Shown: piece by piece, positions 8,222 through 17,698 of the stretch
Layout: each line of letters starts with the position of its first letter
Numbering within the stretch: position 1 is the first letter of the stretch
NCBI GenBank assembly: GCA_963934295.1
Contig: CAWVXY010000013.1
Span: forward strand, 13,132 to 77,131
Source: Seribacter sp963934295
GTDB lineage: Bacteria > Verrucomicrobiota > Verrucomicrobiia > Opitutales > Seribacteraceae
Reading direction: 5' to 3'
Length of the DNA stretch: 64,000 nucleotides
Program-made: the position numbers and the translations under genes
Notes under the pieces: generated by a model
What the model was told of the DNA's origin: nothing
The model's database searches: none
The model's input: only the letters and a program-made list of their open reading frames with translations

Positions 8222-8800
8222 TCAATCGGATTCGAATTTCGATGGCCAAGGCTTGACCCGTGCCCGATTCGCCCAGTCCTCGCACTTCCTCTCCAATTTT
8301 CGGGCAAAGTCTGGTTTTTGTTCGGCTAAGTTGTTTGATTCCACCCAGTCTTTGGACATGTTATAGAGTTCCCATGGTTGCAGGGTCGCCGGACGGCCGG
8401 TACGGCCGTAGCGTACTAGTTTCCAGTCCCCATCCCTAATTGCACAATTTGAGGTGGTGCTCGAAGAAGAGAGCGCCCTTGCGTCCCTGAGGTTTCCCAC
8501 GGAAAGCGGGAGCGAGGCTGACGCCCTCCAAAGGGTCAACCTCGTAATCCCCGTACTTCTGCGGGCACTTCAAACCTGCCAAATCCACACAGGTGGCCAT
8601 CAGGTCGATCAGGTGGCCTGGTTGGTGGTCAATTTCACCACGCATCCTCTTACCTATTCCCTTGGGCCAGTGAGCGATCAACGGGGTGGTAATCTCTCCC
8701 TCATGAGCAAAATGCTTATATTCTCGAAACGGTGTGTTGGAAACATTGGCCCATCCCCGCCCGTATCCGATAAAAGTATCCTCGGGCCCTGGTGATGCGG
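8222..8800 (-). pseudogene. Sulfatase pseudogene, C-terminal remnant
   Basis: Two minus-strand frames together encode the last third of a sulfatase. One frame gives GRGWANVSNTPFREYKHFAH, a THEG-like HEGEITTPLIAHWP segment and GALFFEHH. The other continues with NCAIRDGDWKLVRYG, PWELYNMSKD and the C-terminus. The join is near 8444, where a single extra A in CTCAAATTG breaks the frame. The catalytic N-terminal part (about 300 residues with the CxPSR site) is absent: upstream of about 8795 the frame runs into half of a 130-bp repeat element, and the apparent ATG at 8876 belongs to the repeat. The closest relative in this window by eye is the sulfatase at 48.9-50.5 kb (GRGWANLSNAPFR, then HEGGVATPLIVHWP). 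A non-functional relic. Confidence 0.85.
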
Positions 8801-8856
8801 TTCGCTTCTCGGTTCCCAGTGGATCGCCATGGGCTTTCAGCCCTCGCGATGACAAT
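8793..8856. repeat. Orphan right half of the 130-bp repeat, capping the sulfatase relic
   Basis: The sequence ggttcccagtggatcgcc ... ccctcgcgatgacaa repeats the right half of the unit at 3069-3198 almost exactly, and its downstream flank (atatagggtg ... ccccac) resembles that of unit 5. The break of homology to sulfatases falls at its inner edge. Confidence 0.8.
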
Positions 8857-8902
8857 ATAGGGTGCTCCTTCCCCACGATGGTATCACCTATTAAGTTCCG
8901 GT

Positions 8903-11900
8903 CTACTCCCGAACTGCCTGGTACTTCCCCTCGATACTAAGGGTGTCCCCAATCAGTTTGTGTACTAGGTTGCCTTCGAGCACAAATTCATTCTCTGACT
9001 TGGAAATACAACGGCGTTTCCAGATTACATTCTTACCCAACCGCAGGGTGACCTGTCCATCTTCGGCAATCTCCCGGGTGTACCCGTTAAGGTATTTCCA
9101 TATGCCCAGCGCGGGATGCCCTTTGAGGGTAAGGGTGAGTGCTGGCTCATGCACCGGAAGTTTCATCTCCCCGACTTCGGAAAGTGTGCGCAGGCGGATA
9201 TTACGAAATTCAATCGGGGCCCCCTCAGACTCCAAGCAGAAGAACCCAGACGCGGGTTCAATCCCGTCCCCGCCTGAGACCTCTACCCCGTTGACCCAAA
9301 GGCGGACCTCGCCATCGACTGCCCGAACATAATAATGATTCCATTGATTGATTCCCTTGGTGGTTTCCTCGGTCGGGAAACTGCGCTTGCCATTGGGTGC
9401 AACCGGAGGGAAAGGGTTCATTTTAACCGGACCGACCGGAAACACATCCCCGTGACTGGTGAACCAGTCGGCCGGTTTTTTATGCCGCTTGGTGTAGTGC
9501 TCGGCATACCCGAGGTCGAGAACCTGCACCTCAATCCCGTGAGGCAGGCGACCATGCCCGGCGGCTAATTTGGAAATACTTTGTGGGGTGGCCCAAACAA
9601 AGACACCGGAGTTCCCGGCATTTTTTTTGTGCATCCATTCGAGCAGGAGTTCGAAATTTTCAAGGGGTTCATGGTACCGGATGACCCCGGTGGGCTTGCC
9701 GGTGCAGTACGCATGTCCATTCTCCCAGCGCCAAGTGTCAGGGAAACAGTTCACATTGACGAAATCCTCACCGGTCACCACTTTCCATCCCGGCTCATTT
9801 CCGGTGGGGGGAACGGGTTCTCCGGAATCTCCGGAAGTGGAATCATCTTCCCCCGAACCGGTGGATTGCATGTACACCGCGAGGTCAGCAAGGTCCTGAT
9901 CAGACATTCCCATCTCCGACGCGGAGGGCATCCAGGACTCATTCAAATAATGGATCTTGGCACCGGCCCGACGAAACAAAATCTTGCGGGTTTTCCCGCC
10001 CAGGACCTTTAGCTTCAGGGAACCGGCATGCCAACTGTAATTGGAAAGTAACCCCTCCGCGGTCTCTCCGGTCTTTTTCGAAACCAAGCGGACAGGCTTG
10101 TCGTACCCATGAGCAAGTTTCTCATCCGGATAAACAATCTCACGCACAATCTCCTCCACAGTGCGCTCCTTACCCCAGTGAGTCAGATTGGGACCAAACC
10201 CTACCCCTATTCCCTCAATTTTATGGCAAAGATAACATTTTGCCGCCACCGCCTTTCCCCGGGTGGCATCCCCTTTCAACTGAGCAATTTCTCCCGGCTT
10301 GGATACCTCAGTGAGTTGACCAAGTTGCTGGGGAATGAGGTAACTCGTTTCCATCAGTTCTCCCTGTAAATCATTGAGGTCTTTTTCAATAATCTCGTCC
10401 ACTGTGACCTGATAGTAATCAGCTGAAAATTCGGGTAGTTGAGCGAGAGCCTGTAAACGGTCAACCCGGTCCTTTCTTTCCTCTTCGCTTCGAAAACTGG
10501 CAAAGGCCATGGCGAGAAGACGAAATTCGTCCACCGGCGGTTTTTGAGCACGAATGCAAAGGTCGAGGTCGCGAATGGCTTCTGGTGTGTGCAGTCTCCA
10601 GGCAAGATTCTTAGCTTTCCACGACCAACTGGATGGCTCAGGAAAACGCTTGGATACCAGGTCGTCGTAGACCCGTTTTTCCTTGCCATGAAATGCGACA
10701 CCCAAAGCCTCGAGGTAAAAACGGTTTGCTCCATCGTATCCGTCAACCAGGCTTTCTAGAATGAAACGACAATCCTCAAAAGCAATACCACGAAGACTGA
10801 GGGCTATCTCCCTTCGGAGGAACAAGTTCTTGGACTCGGCATACTTTTTTGCCCGGGCAAGCGTGCCCTTTGGGTCGGCGTGTTGAAGGGCACGGTAAGC
10901 CACCACCTGTAATTTTTCATTTTTTTCATCGTGAAGAAAGTTCTCAACCAATTGTTCACCTTGCTCACTAATTTGAGCAAGTACCCAAAGGGCACGAGCC
11001 TCAAGCACAGGCTCTCCAGTTACTTCTTCCAGAAAATCCTGAACATGTTCAAACGCATCCTTTCCTTTTTTCGAAAGAAGATAGGCAGCATGGGAGCGAA
11101 CATTAATGGCCGGATTCTTCAAAGCCTGAATAAGTCCTGAAGTGGTGGAAAAATTCACTTGGGGAAGTACCAATTGCTTCCCGTCCTTCCGGGTAATTCG
11201 ATAGATACTCCCGCTCACCTGGTTGGTTCCCCGGCTGGTGTCGTTGTAAAAATCGGAAAGGAATAGAGAACCGTCAGGGGCCAAAGCCAGATCGGTGGGT
11301 AAAAAGAATTCGCCCTTTCGATCCGCCTTCAAACGGATGAAGGGTTGGTGGTTCCCCATCTCAATTTGAGCATCCTTCCATTTGGGGGTGACCGCCATCA
11401 CCTCCTTGCGAACCATGCAGGCCACGAGATAAGTACCGGCCAGCCCGAGGGTTTCGTCCTCAATCAGCACATTTCCAGTGGGTGAACCGGCACCATAAAT
11501 CGTGCCCGGTGGAAAAGCGCCCGGATAATTCTCACGCCAATGGGAACGGGAAAAGCGAAGACTCTTACTCCATCCCGCCGGTTCCTCCCAGGACTTGGCG
11601 ACTTCCTCCCATGACCGGCTCCCGTCGCTCAGGTCCGCATACCCCATATTAGCATGTTCCATCACCCAACTGATTCGGGCATGAGCAGGATCATCATTGT
11701 CACTCTGATAAATATCCCCGTAGGAAGAAACGAACATGTCGTGTGAATTGCGCATATTCTCCCCAGTCGGGGTCAGCCCGGTACCGTCCGGATTGACACG
11801 CATGGTCATTCCGCCCACATAGACCTCACCGTCCGAACTCTTTTTCCCAATCCCGTCACTGTACCCATAATAACACCCGGAAATATGATGCCTGCCATCC

Positions 11901-12499
11901 TTGGTCTTAATATCCGCCCCTCGATTTCCGTAGGAGAAATGCCACTGTCCACTGGGAGCACCGACCACCGCATGGAGGGTGTGGTCATGACTCGCATCGC
12001 GAAACCCGGTTAAGAAAACTTCCCTCTTATCAATTCCCTCATCAAATACCGCATTCCGATTAACATCGGTGTATACGATAATCGATGGCGTGGAGGACAG
12101 CACAATTTGATTGTCAAACACCGCGATCCCGAGGGCGGCATGTCGAATATCCGGATCGGTTACAAAAACATGGGAGGAATCCGCTTTTCCGTCCCGGTCT
12201 TTATCCTCCAGTACGATAATCGAGCGCCCTCCTTCAGTGCGTAAACCACGCTGATAATCAATCCCTTCGGTGAGCCATAGCCTGCTCTGGGCATCAAAGT
12301 CCATCGCCACCGGAGAAAAAATCATAGGGGAACGGGCCCATAATTCGATGGTCAGATTAGCATCACCTAATTCAAAAGCATCGATTGGTACACCCGTGAT
12401 TGATCGTTCTTCCAAGGCAAAAGCTTCCCGGGTCGGGGCAGCGGAAATAGAAACGAGCAGGCAGAGGAAAGGGAGAATAATAATCTTTGTCATAATCAA
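8903..12499 (-). CDS. PVC-type heme-binding protein fused to a DUF1080 domain
   Basis: A 1198-residue exported protein. After a signal peptide (about 1-21) comes the large beta-propeller of the PVC-type membrane-bound dehydrogenase family (about 45-440; SRLWLTEGIDYQRG and IIVLEDKDRDGKADSS are typical). A HEAT-like helical region (about 450-660) follows, then a cytochrome c-type domain with CYLCH near residue 753 and GFGPNLTHWG. A DUF1080 (3-keto-disaccharide hydrolase-like) jelly-roll lies at about 905-1105 (NSGVFVWATP, then GIEVQVLD), with an unassigned tail of about 90 residues. Known members of DUF1080 cleave 3-keto-glycosides; the joined oxidase-like and hydrolase-like parts suggest one polypeptide that oxidises and then cleaves sugars (inference). 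The cognate electron acceptor is unknown. Confidence 0.85.
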   Translation of the reverse strand: MIMTKIIILPFLCLLVSISAAPTREAFALEERSITGVPIDAFELGDANLTIELWARSPMIFSPVAMDFDAQSRLWLTEGIDYQRGLRTEGGRSIIVLEDKDRDGKADSSHVFVTDPDIRHAALGIAVFDNQIVLSSTPSIIVYTDVNRNAVFDEGIDKREVFLTGFRDASHDHTLHAVVGAPSGQWHFSYGNRGADIKTKDGRHHISGCYYGYSDGIGKKSSDGEVYVGGMTMRVNPDGTGLTPTGENMRNSHDMFVSSYGDIYQSDNDDPAHARISWVMEHANMGYADLSDGSRSWEEVAKSWEEPAGWSKSLRFSRSHWRENYPGAFPPGTIYGAGSPTGNVLIEDETLGLAGTYLVACMVRKEVMAVTPKWKDAQIEMGNHQPFIRLKADRKGEFFLPTDLALAPDGSLFLSDFYNDTSRGTNQVSGSIYRITRKDGKQLVLPQVNFSTTSGLIQALKNPAINVRSHAAYLLSKKGKDAFEHVQDFLEEVTGEPVLEARALWVLAQISEQGEQLVENFLHDEKNEKLQVVAYRALQHADPKGTLARAKKYAESKNLFLRREIALSLRGIAFEDCRFILESLVDGYDGANRFYLEALGVAFHGKEKRVYDDLVSKRFPEPSSWSWKAKNLAWRLHTPEAIRDLDLCIRAQKPPVDEFRLLAMAFASFRSEEERKDRVDRLQALAQLPEFSADYYQVTVDEIIEKDLNDLQGELMETSYLIPQQLGQLTEVSKPGEIAQLKGDATRGKAVAAKCYLCHKIEGIGVGFGPNLTHWGKERTVEEIVREIVYPDEKLAHGYDKPVRLVSKKTGETAEGLLSNYSWHAGSLKLKVLGGKTRKILFRRAGAKIHYLNESWMPSASEMGMSDQDLADLAVYMQSTGSGEDDSTSGDSGEPVPPTGNEPGWKVVTGEDFVNVNCFPDTWRWENGHAYCTGKPTGVIRYHEPLENFELLLEWMHKKNAGNSGVFVWATPQSISKLAAGHGRLPHGIEVQVLDLGYAEHYTKRHKKPADWFTSHGDVFPVGPVKMNPFPPVAPNGKRSFPTEETTKGINQWNHYYVRAVDGEVRLWVNGVEVSGGDGIEPASGFFCLESEGAPIEFRNIRLRTLSEVGEMKLPVHEPALTLTLKGHPALGIWKYLNGYTREIAEDGQVTLRLGKNVIWKRRCISKSENEFVLEGNLVHKLIGDTLSIEGKYQAVRE

Positions 12500-12540
12500 A
12501 GCTTTTTATCTACTCAACAGGGTATGAAACCACAATCCCT

Positions 12541-12951
12541 TTAGTCTAAAAAGCGTTCCTTTTCTTCCGGAGAAGGGAGTCGGCAAGCGGCTCTCTTTTT
12601 AGAAATCAAATGACGACTATTTGCGATCATACGATAAAATAAATCCCTCAGAAAAGCGGGTATTAGCAGGAGAGGCCAAACCGCAACCCAAAGCCCACCC
12701 AAATCAACGAGAATTCGTAAAACCGCCGATGATCTGCGTAAGATCATACCGTCTTTTAAATAAATAATCGTATTTAAATTCATACACTCCTTAGGAACCT
12801 GTGCATTGGCAAACTTTCCCTGAAGGGGAGAAAATAAAAACTTTTTATCCCGATCACGGCTGAGAATAAAATCGACTGATGCATTACACATACCGCATAC
12901 ACCATCAAATAAAACGACCTGTTGCCTATCCTCTTTTTGTTCATTTGACAC
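12541..12951 (-). CDS. DCC-family thiol-disulfide oxidoreductase-like protein
   Basis: A 136-residue DCC/DUF393 protein. The name-giving motif is visible as DGVCGMC (residues 16-22), with cysteines 19 and 22 forming the predicted redox pair. It is followed by a thioredoxin-like pattern (FIL-SRD, FSPLQG, SAVLRILVDLGG) and a hydrophobic helix WPLLLIPAFLRDLFYRMIA. Length and layout are normal for the family, whose partner proteins are mostly unknown. It is oriented with the PVC/DUF1080 gene but separated by 41 bases, and is divergent from the FKBP gene. Cytoplasmic or membrane-associated; no signal peptide. Confidence 0.85.
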   Translation of the reverse strand: MSNEQKEDRQQVVLFDGVCGMCNASVDFILSRDRDKKFLFSPLQGKFANAQVPKECMNLNTIIYLKDGMILRRSSAVLRILVDLGGLWVAVWPLLLIPAFLRDLFYRMIANSRHLISKKRAACRLPSPEEKERFLD

Positions 12952-13073
12952 AGCTTTAATCTAACTAGTTGAATTTCATTGCCAACCCTTTTTGAAAAAG
13001 ACCAGTGTTTACGAAAGTATCATGATCTCGACATTTCAGTTGACTAAAATGGCTACGGAAGGAATTTCAATGG

Positions 13074-13814
13074 ATGGAAATCAATAAAATCCACCCGATC
13101 GCCAGAGTGACAAAAACTGGTTTATTACTAACGAGTATGATTATTCTTTCTGGGTCACTTTTTAGCCAAAACGATAAAAAAACCGAGGACATGGAAATTT
13201 ACGGAGCGATTGGCATGATGTTTGCCGAAGGATCCGGATTGGCAAAAATGAAGTTTACCGAGGAACAGATCGATCTGATTTTAGCGGGTATGAAAAAGGG
13301 TATTTCCCTTGGAAAAATGCCTCCTGAAGCTCAGGCTCTCATGCCCAAGGTTCAACAGATCATGATGGAAAAGATGAAAATCGCCCGGGCGGCCGAGCAG
13401 GAAGGGATGAAAGGACTTGCCGCGGAGAACAAAGCAAAATCAAAGGAATATCTCGCCCTGCTTGCGACCGATGAAAAAGTCCAAAAAGACCCCTCCGGTT
13501 TTTACTACGAAATCCTGCGTAAAGGAAAAGGACCCAGTCCGACCATGGATAAAACGGTTCGTTTGCACTATCATGGTACTTTGATTGACGGAACGGTTTT
13601 TGACAGCTCTGTGGACCGAGGACAACCTGCGAGTTTCCCTATGAATGGTGTAATCAAAGGTTTCTCTGGCGGTCTGACGAAGACTCAGGTCGGAGGGAAA
13701 GTGAAAATTTACATTCCGAGCGAACTAGGATATGGTGATAACCCACGCCCCGGCGGAAAGATCAAGCCCGGTGATATGCTAATTTTCGAATGCGAATTGC
13801 TCGAAATTATGTGA
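13074..13814 (+). CDS. FKBP-type peptidyl-prolyl cis-trans isomerase
   Basis: A 246-residue exported folding factor of the Mip/FkpA type. A signal or anchor segment lies at about 14-31. It is followed by an alpha-helical dimerisation-type region (about 40-140) and the FKBP domain (about 150-246) with VRLHYHGTLIDGTVFDSS, a GVIKGFSGGL loop, and LGYGDNPRPGGKIKPGDML. The domain catalyses proline isomerisation and would help secreted proteins, such as the many sulfatases here, to fold. ATG 13074 is supported by GGAAGGA about ten bases upstream. A hairpin follows the stop codon. Confidence 0.9.
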   Translation: MEINKIHPIARVTKTGLLLTSMIILSGSLFSQNDKKTEDMEIYGAIGMMFAEGSGLAKMKFTEEQIDLILAGMKKGISLGKMPPEAQALMPKVQQIMMEKMKIARAAEQEGMKGLAAENKAKSKEYLALLATDEKVQKDPSGFYYEILRKGKGPSPTMDKTVRLHYHGTLIDGTVFDSSVDRGQPASFPMNGVIKGFSGGLTKTQVGGKVKIYIPSELGYGDNPRPGGKIKPGDMLIFECELLEIM

Positions 13815-13823
13815 TTCTTTTAG

Positions 13824-13845
13824 GGTAGTCTATTAGAAGACTACC
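13824..13845 (+). terminator. Hairpin after the FKBP gene
   Basis: GGTAGTCT (13824-13831) and AGACTACC (13838-13845) form a perfect 8-base stem around a six-base loop, nine bases after the stop codon. A T-run does not follow, so termination may be partial. Confidence 0.5.
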
Positions 13846-13916
13846 TACGGGGAAAAAAGTTCATTTCAATATCCCCTGCGATTGACCTGAAGGAAGGGAT
13901 TTATACACTATCCCTT

Positions 13917-16292
13917 GTGTTTCTTATTCCTACAGTAAAAAGATTTCTTTGGTTTTTCTTTTTCTATATTCCTTTTGCGGCACTTGCAGATTTTGCTAAG
14001 GAATATAAAGAAAGTCTGACCCATTGGGCATTTCAACCTATTAGAAATGCTCCCATCCCTGAATCCAGACTACACAACCCGATTGACGCTTTCGTGGAAG
14101 AGAATCTACGGGTACACTCTCTTGACTTCGCCAACCCAGCAAATCGGCAAACGATAATCCGTCGTCTTTATCACGACCTGATCGGACTCAAGCCAACCTA
14201 TGAAGAGATCAAAAAGTTTGTGGGTGATACGAATCCAAAAGCTTACGCCAACTTAGTGGATCAATTACTTGCTTCCCCACACTTTGGCGAAAGATGGGGC
14301 AGGCACTGGCTTGATGTTGCCCGCTATGCGGACACAAAAGGGTATCTTGCAGGTGGAGAAAGCCGTGCTTATCCCTACGCCTACACATACAGGGACTGGG
14401 TGATCATGGCATTCAATAAAGACCTCCCCTACGATGAATTTATTAAGAAGCAAATGGCGGCGGATTTCCTTACTGAACAACCAAACCATCCAGACCTCGC
14501 CGCACTTGGATTTCTTACCGCTGGTCCTGTTTTTTTAAACCGCAGGCAATTAATTATCGATGACCAAATCGATTTGGTAACCCGTGGACTCATGGGATTC
14601 ACGGTTGCCTGTGCTCGATGCCACGATCATTTCCATGATCCTATCCCCACATCCGACTACTATTCACTCTACGGAATTTTTGATGCTTCTAATAAGCCTG
14701 CCAAATTCCCACTCATCGGGAAACCAGATGAGAACTCCACATCCTACATGGAATTCAAAAACAAACTTTATGAATTGCAGCAAAATGTGGATCAGTATCT
14801 ACAGTCAAAACTTGATTTTGCTCAATCCAAGGAAGGTATCGAACAATATATAAAATTATCATTGGATGCCTATGAGACCCCAAAGAATGACTTTGAAGCC
14901 TTAGCAGGGAAGCGAAAGCTTTATCCCAAATTGGCCAATCGTTGGAGGGATTACCTTAAAGGAAAAGAAAAAGCTGAGCAGAGCTTTTTGAAGCCATTAT
15001 TGAACTTGGCAAAATCCACAGCTCAGGCAGAAACTTACAGAAAATGGAAGTCATCTGACTTAGCTTCCTCCCCATCCTTTCTACGGAAAAGAGTTAAGGA
15101 AAACAAGTCCGCTGAACTTACTGATTTCATTTCCTGGTATGCCGATGCACTACACCGTTCCCTGATCGAATCCAGGACTGCTATAGATAAAAAAGGGCTT
15201 GTATTTGCCGTTTCTGCGAATGGTTTCCCAGCGAACATAAAACTTGAAGGAATCGAGAAGTATTTTACCCAAAAAGACCGAAATCATAAAAATAACCTCC
15301 GTAAAAAAGTGGCAAATCATGAGGCCACACATCCAGGTGCTCCCCCAAGAGCAATGTCTCTATTGGATAAAGAAAACATCCAGGAACCATATGTTTTTTT
15401 ACGGGGTACTTTTGGTGCCCGTGGAGATCGTGTCCCCCGTCGCTTTCCTGTAGCTCTTTCTCCCAGTGGAGTGGAAAGAAAAAATTACACTCGGGGAAGC
15501 GGGCGACTTGAACTCGCTGAATCGATCCTCGATCCATCGAACCCCTTAACCTCCCGGGTGATGGTAAACCGGATTTGGAAGCATCTTTTTGGAAAAGGGA
15601 TTGTCCGAACACCCAGTGATTTTGGATTGATGGGAAAAAGCCCAACCCATCCCGAACTGCTCGATCATTTGGCCCAATCTTTCATGGTAAATGATTGGAG
15701 TATTAAAAAGATGATTCGCTCGATTGTTTTGAGTAAGACCTATCGGCAGAAAACTCGAAAACTTCCAGCAAAAGATCCTGATAATCTTTATCTGTCTTCG
15801 ATGAATAGAAAACGACTGAATTTTGAAGCAATGAGGGATGGTATGCTTCAGGTGTCAGGAGAACTCGACTTTACCATGCATGGCCCCTCTCAAAAGCTTC
15901 ACTCCAAGCCCTACTCCAAAAGAAGAGCAGTTTATGGTTATATTGACCGGCAGAATATTTCCCCGACACTCAACTCCTTTGATTTCGCCAACCCAAACAT
16001 CCATGCACCCCAACGGGTTGAGACCACGGTTCCCCAACAGGCTCTATTTGCATTCAATCATCCATTCGTCATTGAAAGATCTGCCACCTTGGCAAAGAAA
16101 GCATTTGATTCTAGAACTGCCAATCCGTCTTTTCAGATTGAATTTCTTTATCGTCAAATTCTGTCGCGAGACCCAAGACAAGATGAAAGTAAACTGTCAG
16201 TTGAATTCATCGGGACCGATGCAAAACTTGCCAATTTTGAGGATCTTGCACAAACTTTACTCGTTTCTAATGAATTCTTCTTCACCGACTGA
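13917..16292 (+). CDS. DUF1549/DUF1553 family protein
   Basis: A 791-residue exported protein (hydrophobic segment about 8-24). DUF1549 occupies about 40-245, with LDVARYADTKGYLAGG and the heme-like motif CARCHDH at about 232-238. DUF1553 follows toward the C-terminus (RLELAESILDPSNPLTSRVM, NRIWKHLFGKGIVRTPSDFG, FAFNHPFVIERSA). It lacks the extra N-terminal Planctomycete cytochrome domain found in longer relatives. GTG at 13917 is the best start; a purine-rich AAGGAAGGGA lies about 20 bases upstream, rather far. The stop overlaps the start of the DUF1501 gene by one base (TGATG), the usual coupled pair in this phylum. Role in periplasmic oxidation or glycan breakdown is inferred from distribution, not proved. 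Confidence 0.85.
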   Translation: MFLIPTVKRFLWFFFFYIPFAALADFAKEYKESLTHWAFQPIRNAPIPESRLHNPIDAFVEENLRVHSLDFANPANRQTIIRRLYHDLIGLKPTYEEIKKFVGDTNPKAYANLVDQLLASPHFGERWGRHWLDVARYADTKGYLAGGESRAYPYAYTYRDWVIMAFNKDLPYDEFIKKQMAADFLTEQPNHPDLAALGFLTAGPVFLNRRQLIIDDQIDLVTRGLMGFTVACARCHDHFHDPIPTSDYYSLYGIFDASNKPAKFPLIGKPDENSTSYMEFKNKLYELQQNVDQYLQSKLDFAQSKEGIEQYIKLSLDAYETPKNDFEALAGKRKLYPKLANRWRDYLKGKEKAEQSFLKPLLNLAKSTAQAETYRKWKSSDLASSPSFLRKRVKENKSAELTDFISWYADALHRSLIESRTAIDKKGLVFAVSANGFPANIKLEGIEKYFTQKDRNHKNNLRKKVANHEATHPGAPPRAMSLLDKENIQEPYVFLRGTFGARGDRVPRRFPVALSPSGVERKNYTRGSGRLELAESILDPSNPLTSRVMVNRIWKHLFGKGIVRTPSDFGLMGKSPTHPELLDHLAQSFMVNDWSIKKMIRSIVLSKTYRQKTRKLPAKDPDNLYLSSMNRKRLNFEAMRDGMLQVSGELDFTMHGPSQKLHSKPYSKRRAVYGYIDRQNISPTLNSFDFANPNIHAPQRVETTVPQQALFAFNHPFVIERSATLAKKAFDSRTANPSFQIEFLYRQILSRDPRQDESKLSVEFIGTDAKLANFEDLAQTLLVSNEFFFTD

Positions 16293-17698
16293 TGCACCCT
16301 TTTTTACATAATCTAAACATTCCAAGAAGAAATTTTCTTGCTAGTTGCGGAATGGGTATGGGTTTGTCCGCACTTGCTCCATTGCTCAATGGACAAGGAA
16401 ATCCGATGCTCCCCAAAGGACCTCACTTTGCACCCAAAGCAAAAAGAGTGATCCACTTATTCATGAATGGAGGTCCCTCTCATGTCGACACCTTCGACCC
16501 CAAGCCAGAACTTACCAAGTGGCACGGAAAAACTCTTCCTGACGAAAATCGTCTCAACACCGAACGTAAAACTGGAACTGCATATAAGTCTCCCTTTACA
16601 TTTAAGAAATACGGCCAATCTGGATTACCCGTAAGCGACCTGTTTCCACATGTAGCCAAGCATGCCGACGATCTTTGCGTAATACGATCCATGCGTGCGG
16701 ATGTGCCCAACCACGAACCATCCCTCATGTTAATGAACTGCGGGGAAGGCAGGCTTGTTCGCCCGAGCATGGGTTCTTGGATCACATATGGTCTGGGAAC
16801 TGAAAACCAGAACCTCCCCGGATTCGTAGTGCTCTGTCCAAATGGATACCCCGTCACCGAAACTCAAAATTGGCGCTCCGCTTTCCTGCCGGGCATTTAT
16901 CAAGGCACTTATGTTAATCCGGCACAAAAAGCTGAAGAAGCAATCATCCCCAACCTTAAACCAGCACGGTCAAGTACGCGCCAATCAAAGCAACTCCAAT
17001 TTCTGCAAAAATTAAATCGGGCTCATCAAAATACCCGGGATGGTGATGATCAACTCGACTCGAGGATTCGCTCCTTCGAGCTGGCCTACCGTATGCAAAT
17101 GGAGGCAAGTGATGCCTTTGATGTTGCCAAAGAATCGCCCAGAGTGCGCGAAATGTATGGATCCGGAGTCCATGCCAAACAATGCCTTATGGCCCGTCGT
17201 TTGGTTGAGCGAGGCGTGAGGTTCGTGCAACTATGGCATGGCAAAGACCAACCATGGGATAGTCACGATCAAATCGAAAAGAACCATCGGAAGTTGGCTA
17301 CCCAATGCGATCAGGCCATTGGAGCACTTCTGCAGGATTTGAAAGAGAGAGGGATGCTGGAAGAGACTCTTGTCCTATGGGGTGGAGAATTTGGACGTAC
17401 ACCCACTGTTGAATTACCATCCGGTGCCAATGCAGGCACTACATCTGGAAGAGATCATAATCATCATGGATACACAATGTGGATGGCGGGCGGGGGCGTA
17501 AAACCCGGGCATATACACGGAGCCACCGATCCTTTCGGATTCAAAGCCGTGGAAGATCCGGTGCATGTACATGACCTGCATGCCACCATGCTCCACCTGC
17601 TCGGATTTGATCATGAAGAATTAACTTACCGCTACGCAGGCCGCGATTTCCGACTGACTGATGTACACGGGAAAGTAGTTACTCCCTTGATTGCGTGA
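16292..17698 (+). CDS. DUF1501 family protein with Tat signal
   Basis: A 468-residue protein. Its N-terminus has a twin-arginine motif (PRRNFLASCG, residues 11-20), so Tat export is expected. DUF1501 landmarks are KRVIHLFMNGGPSHVDTFDP (about 50-70), a GSWITYGLG segment, LVERGVRFVQLWHG, the WGGEFGRTP motif near 365 and DHNHHGYTMWMAGGG near 388. The domain is distantly related to the alkaline phosphatase/sulfatase superfamily; its reaction is unknown. It is translationally coupled to the DUF1549/1553 gene upstream and overlaps the following gene by four bases (GTGA), so the three are one transcript. Confidence 0.87.
   Translation: MHPFLHNLNIPRRNFLASCGMGMGLSALAPLLNGQGNPMLPKGPHFAPKAKRVIHLFMNGGPSHVDTFDPKPELTKWHGKTLPDENRLNTERKTGTAYKSPFTFKKYGQSGLPVSDLFPHVAKHADDLCVIRSMRADVPNHEPSLMLMNCGEGRLVRPSMGSWITYGLGTENQNLPGFVVLCPNGYPVTETQNWRSAFLPGIYQGTYVNPAQKAEEAIIPNLKPARSSTRQSKQLQFLQKLNRAHQNTRDGDDQLDSRIRSFELAYRMQMEASDAFDVAKESPRVREMYGSGVHAKQCLMARRLVERGVRFVQLWHGKDQPWDSHDQIEKNHRKLATQCDQAIGALLQDLKERGMLEETLVLWGGEFGRTPTVELPSGANAGTTSGRDHNHHGYTMWMAGGGVKPGHIHGATDPFGFKAVEDPVHVHDLHATMLHLLGFDHEELTYRYAGRDFRLTDVHGKVVTPLIA

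Noticed and set aside
7892..8285. Two short minus-strand frames in the intergenic region
   Set aside because: No start signals, no recognisable motif, and one runs through the hairpin.
8436..8876. Intact 146-residue gene
   Set aside because: Its first 30 residues come from the repeat and the rest is a frame-broken sulfatase fragment without active site.
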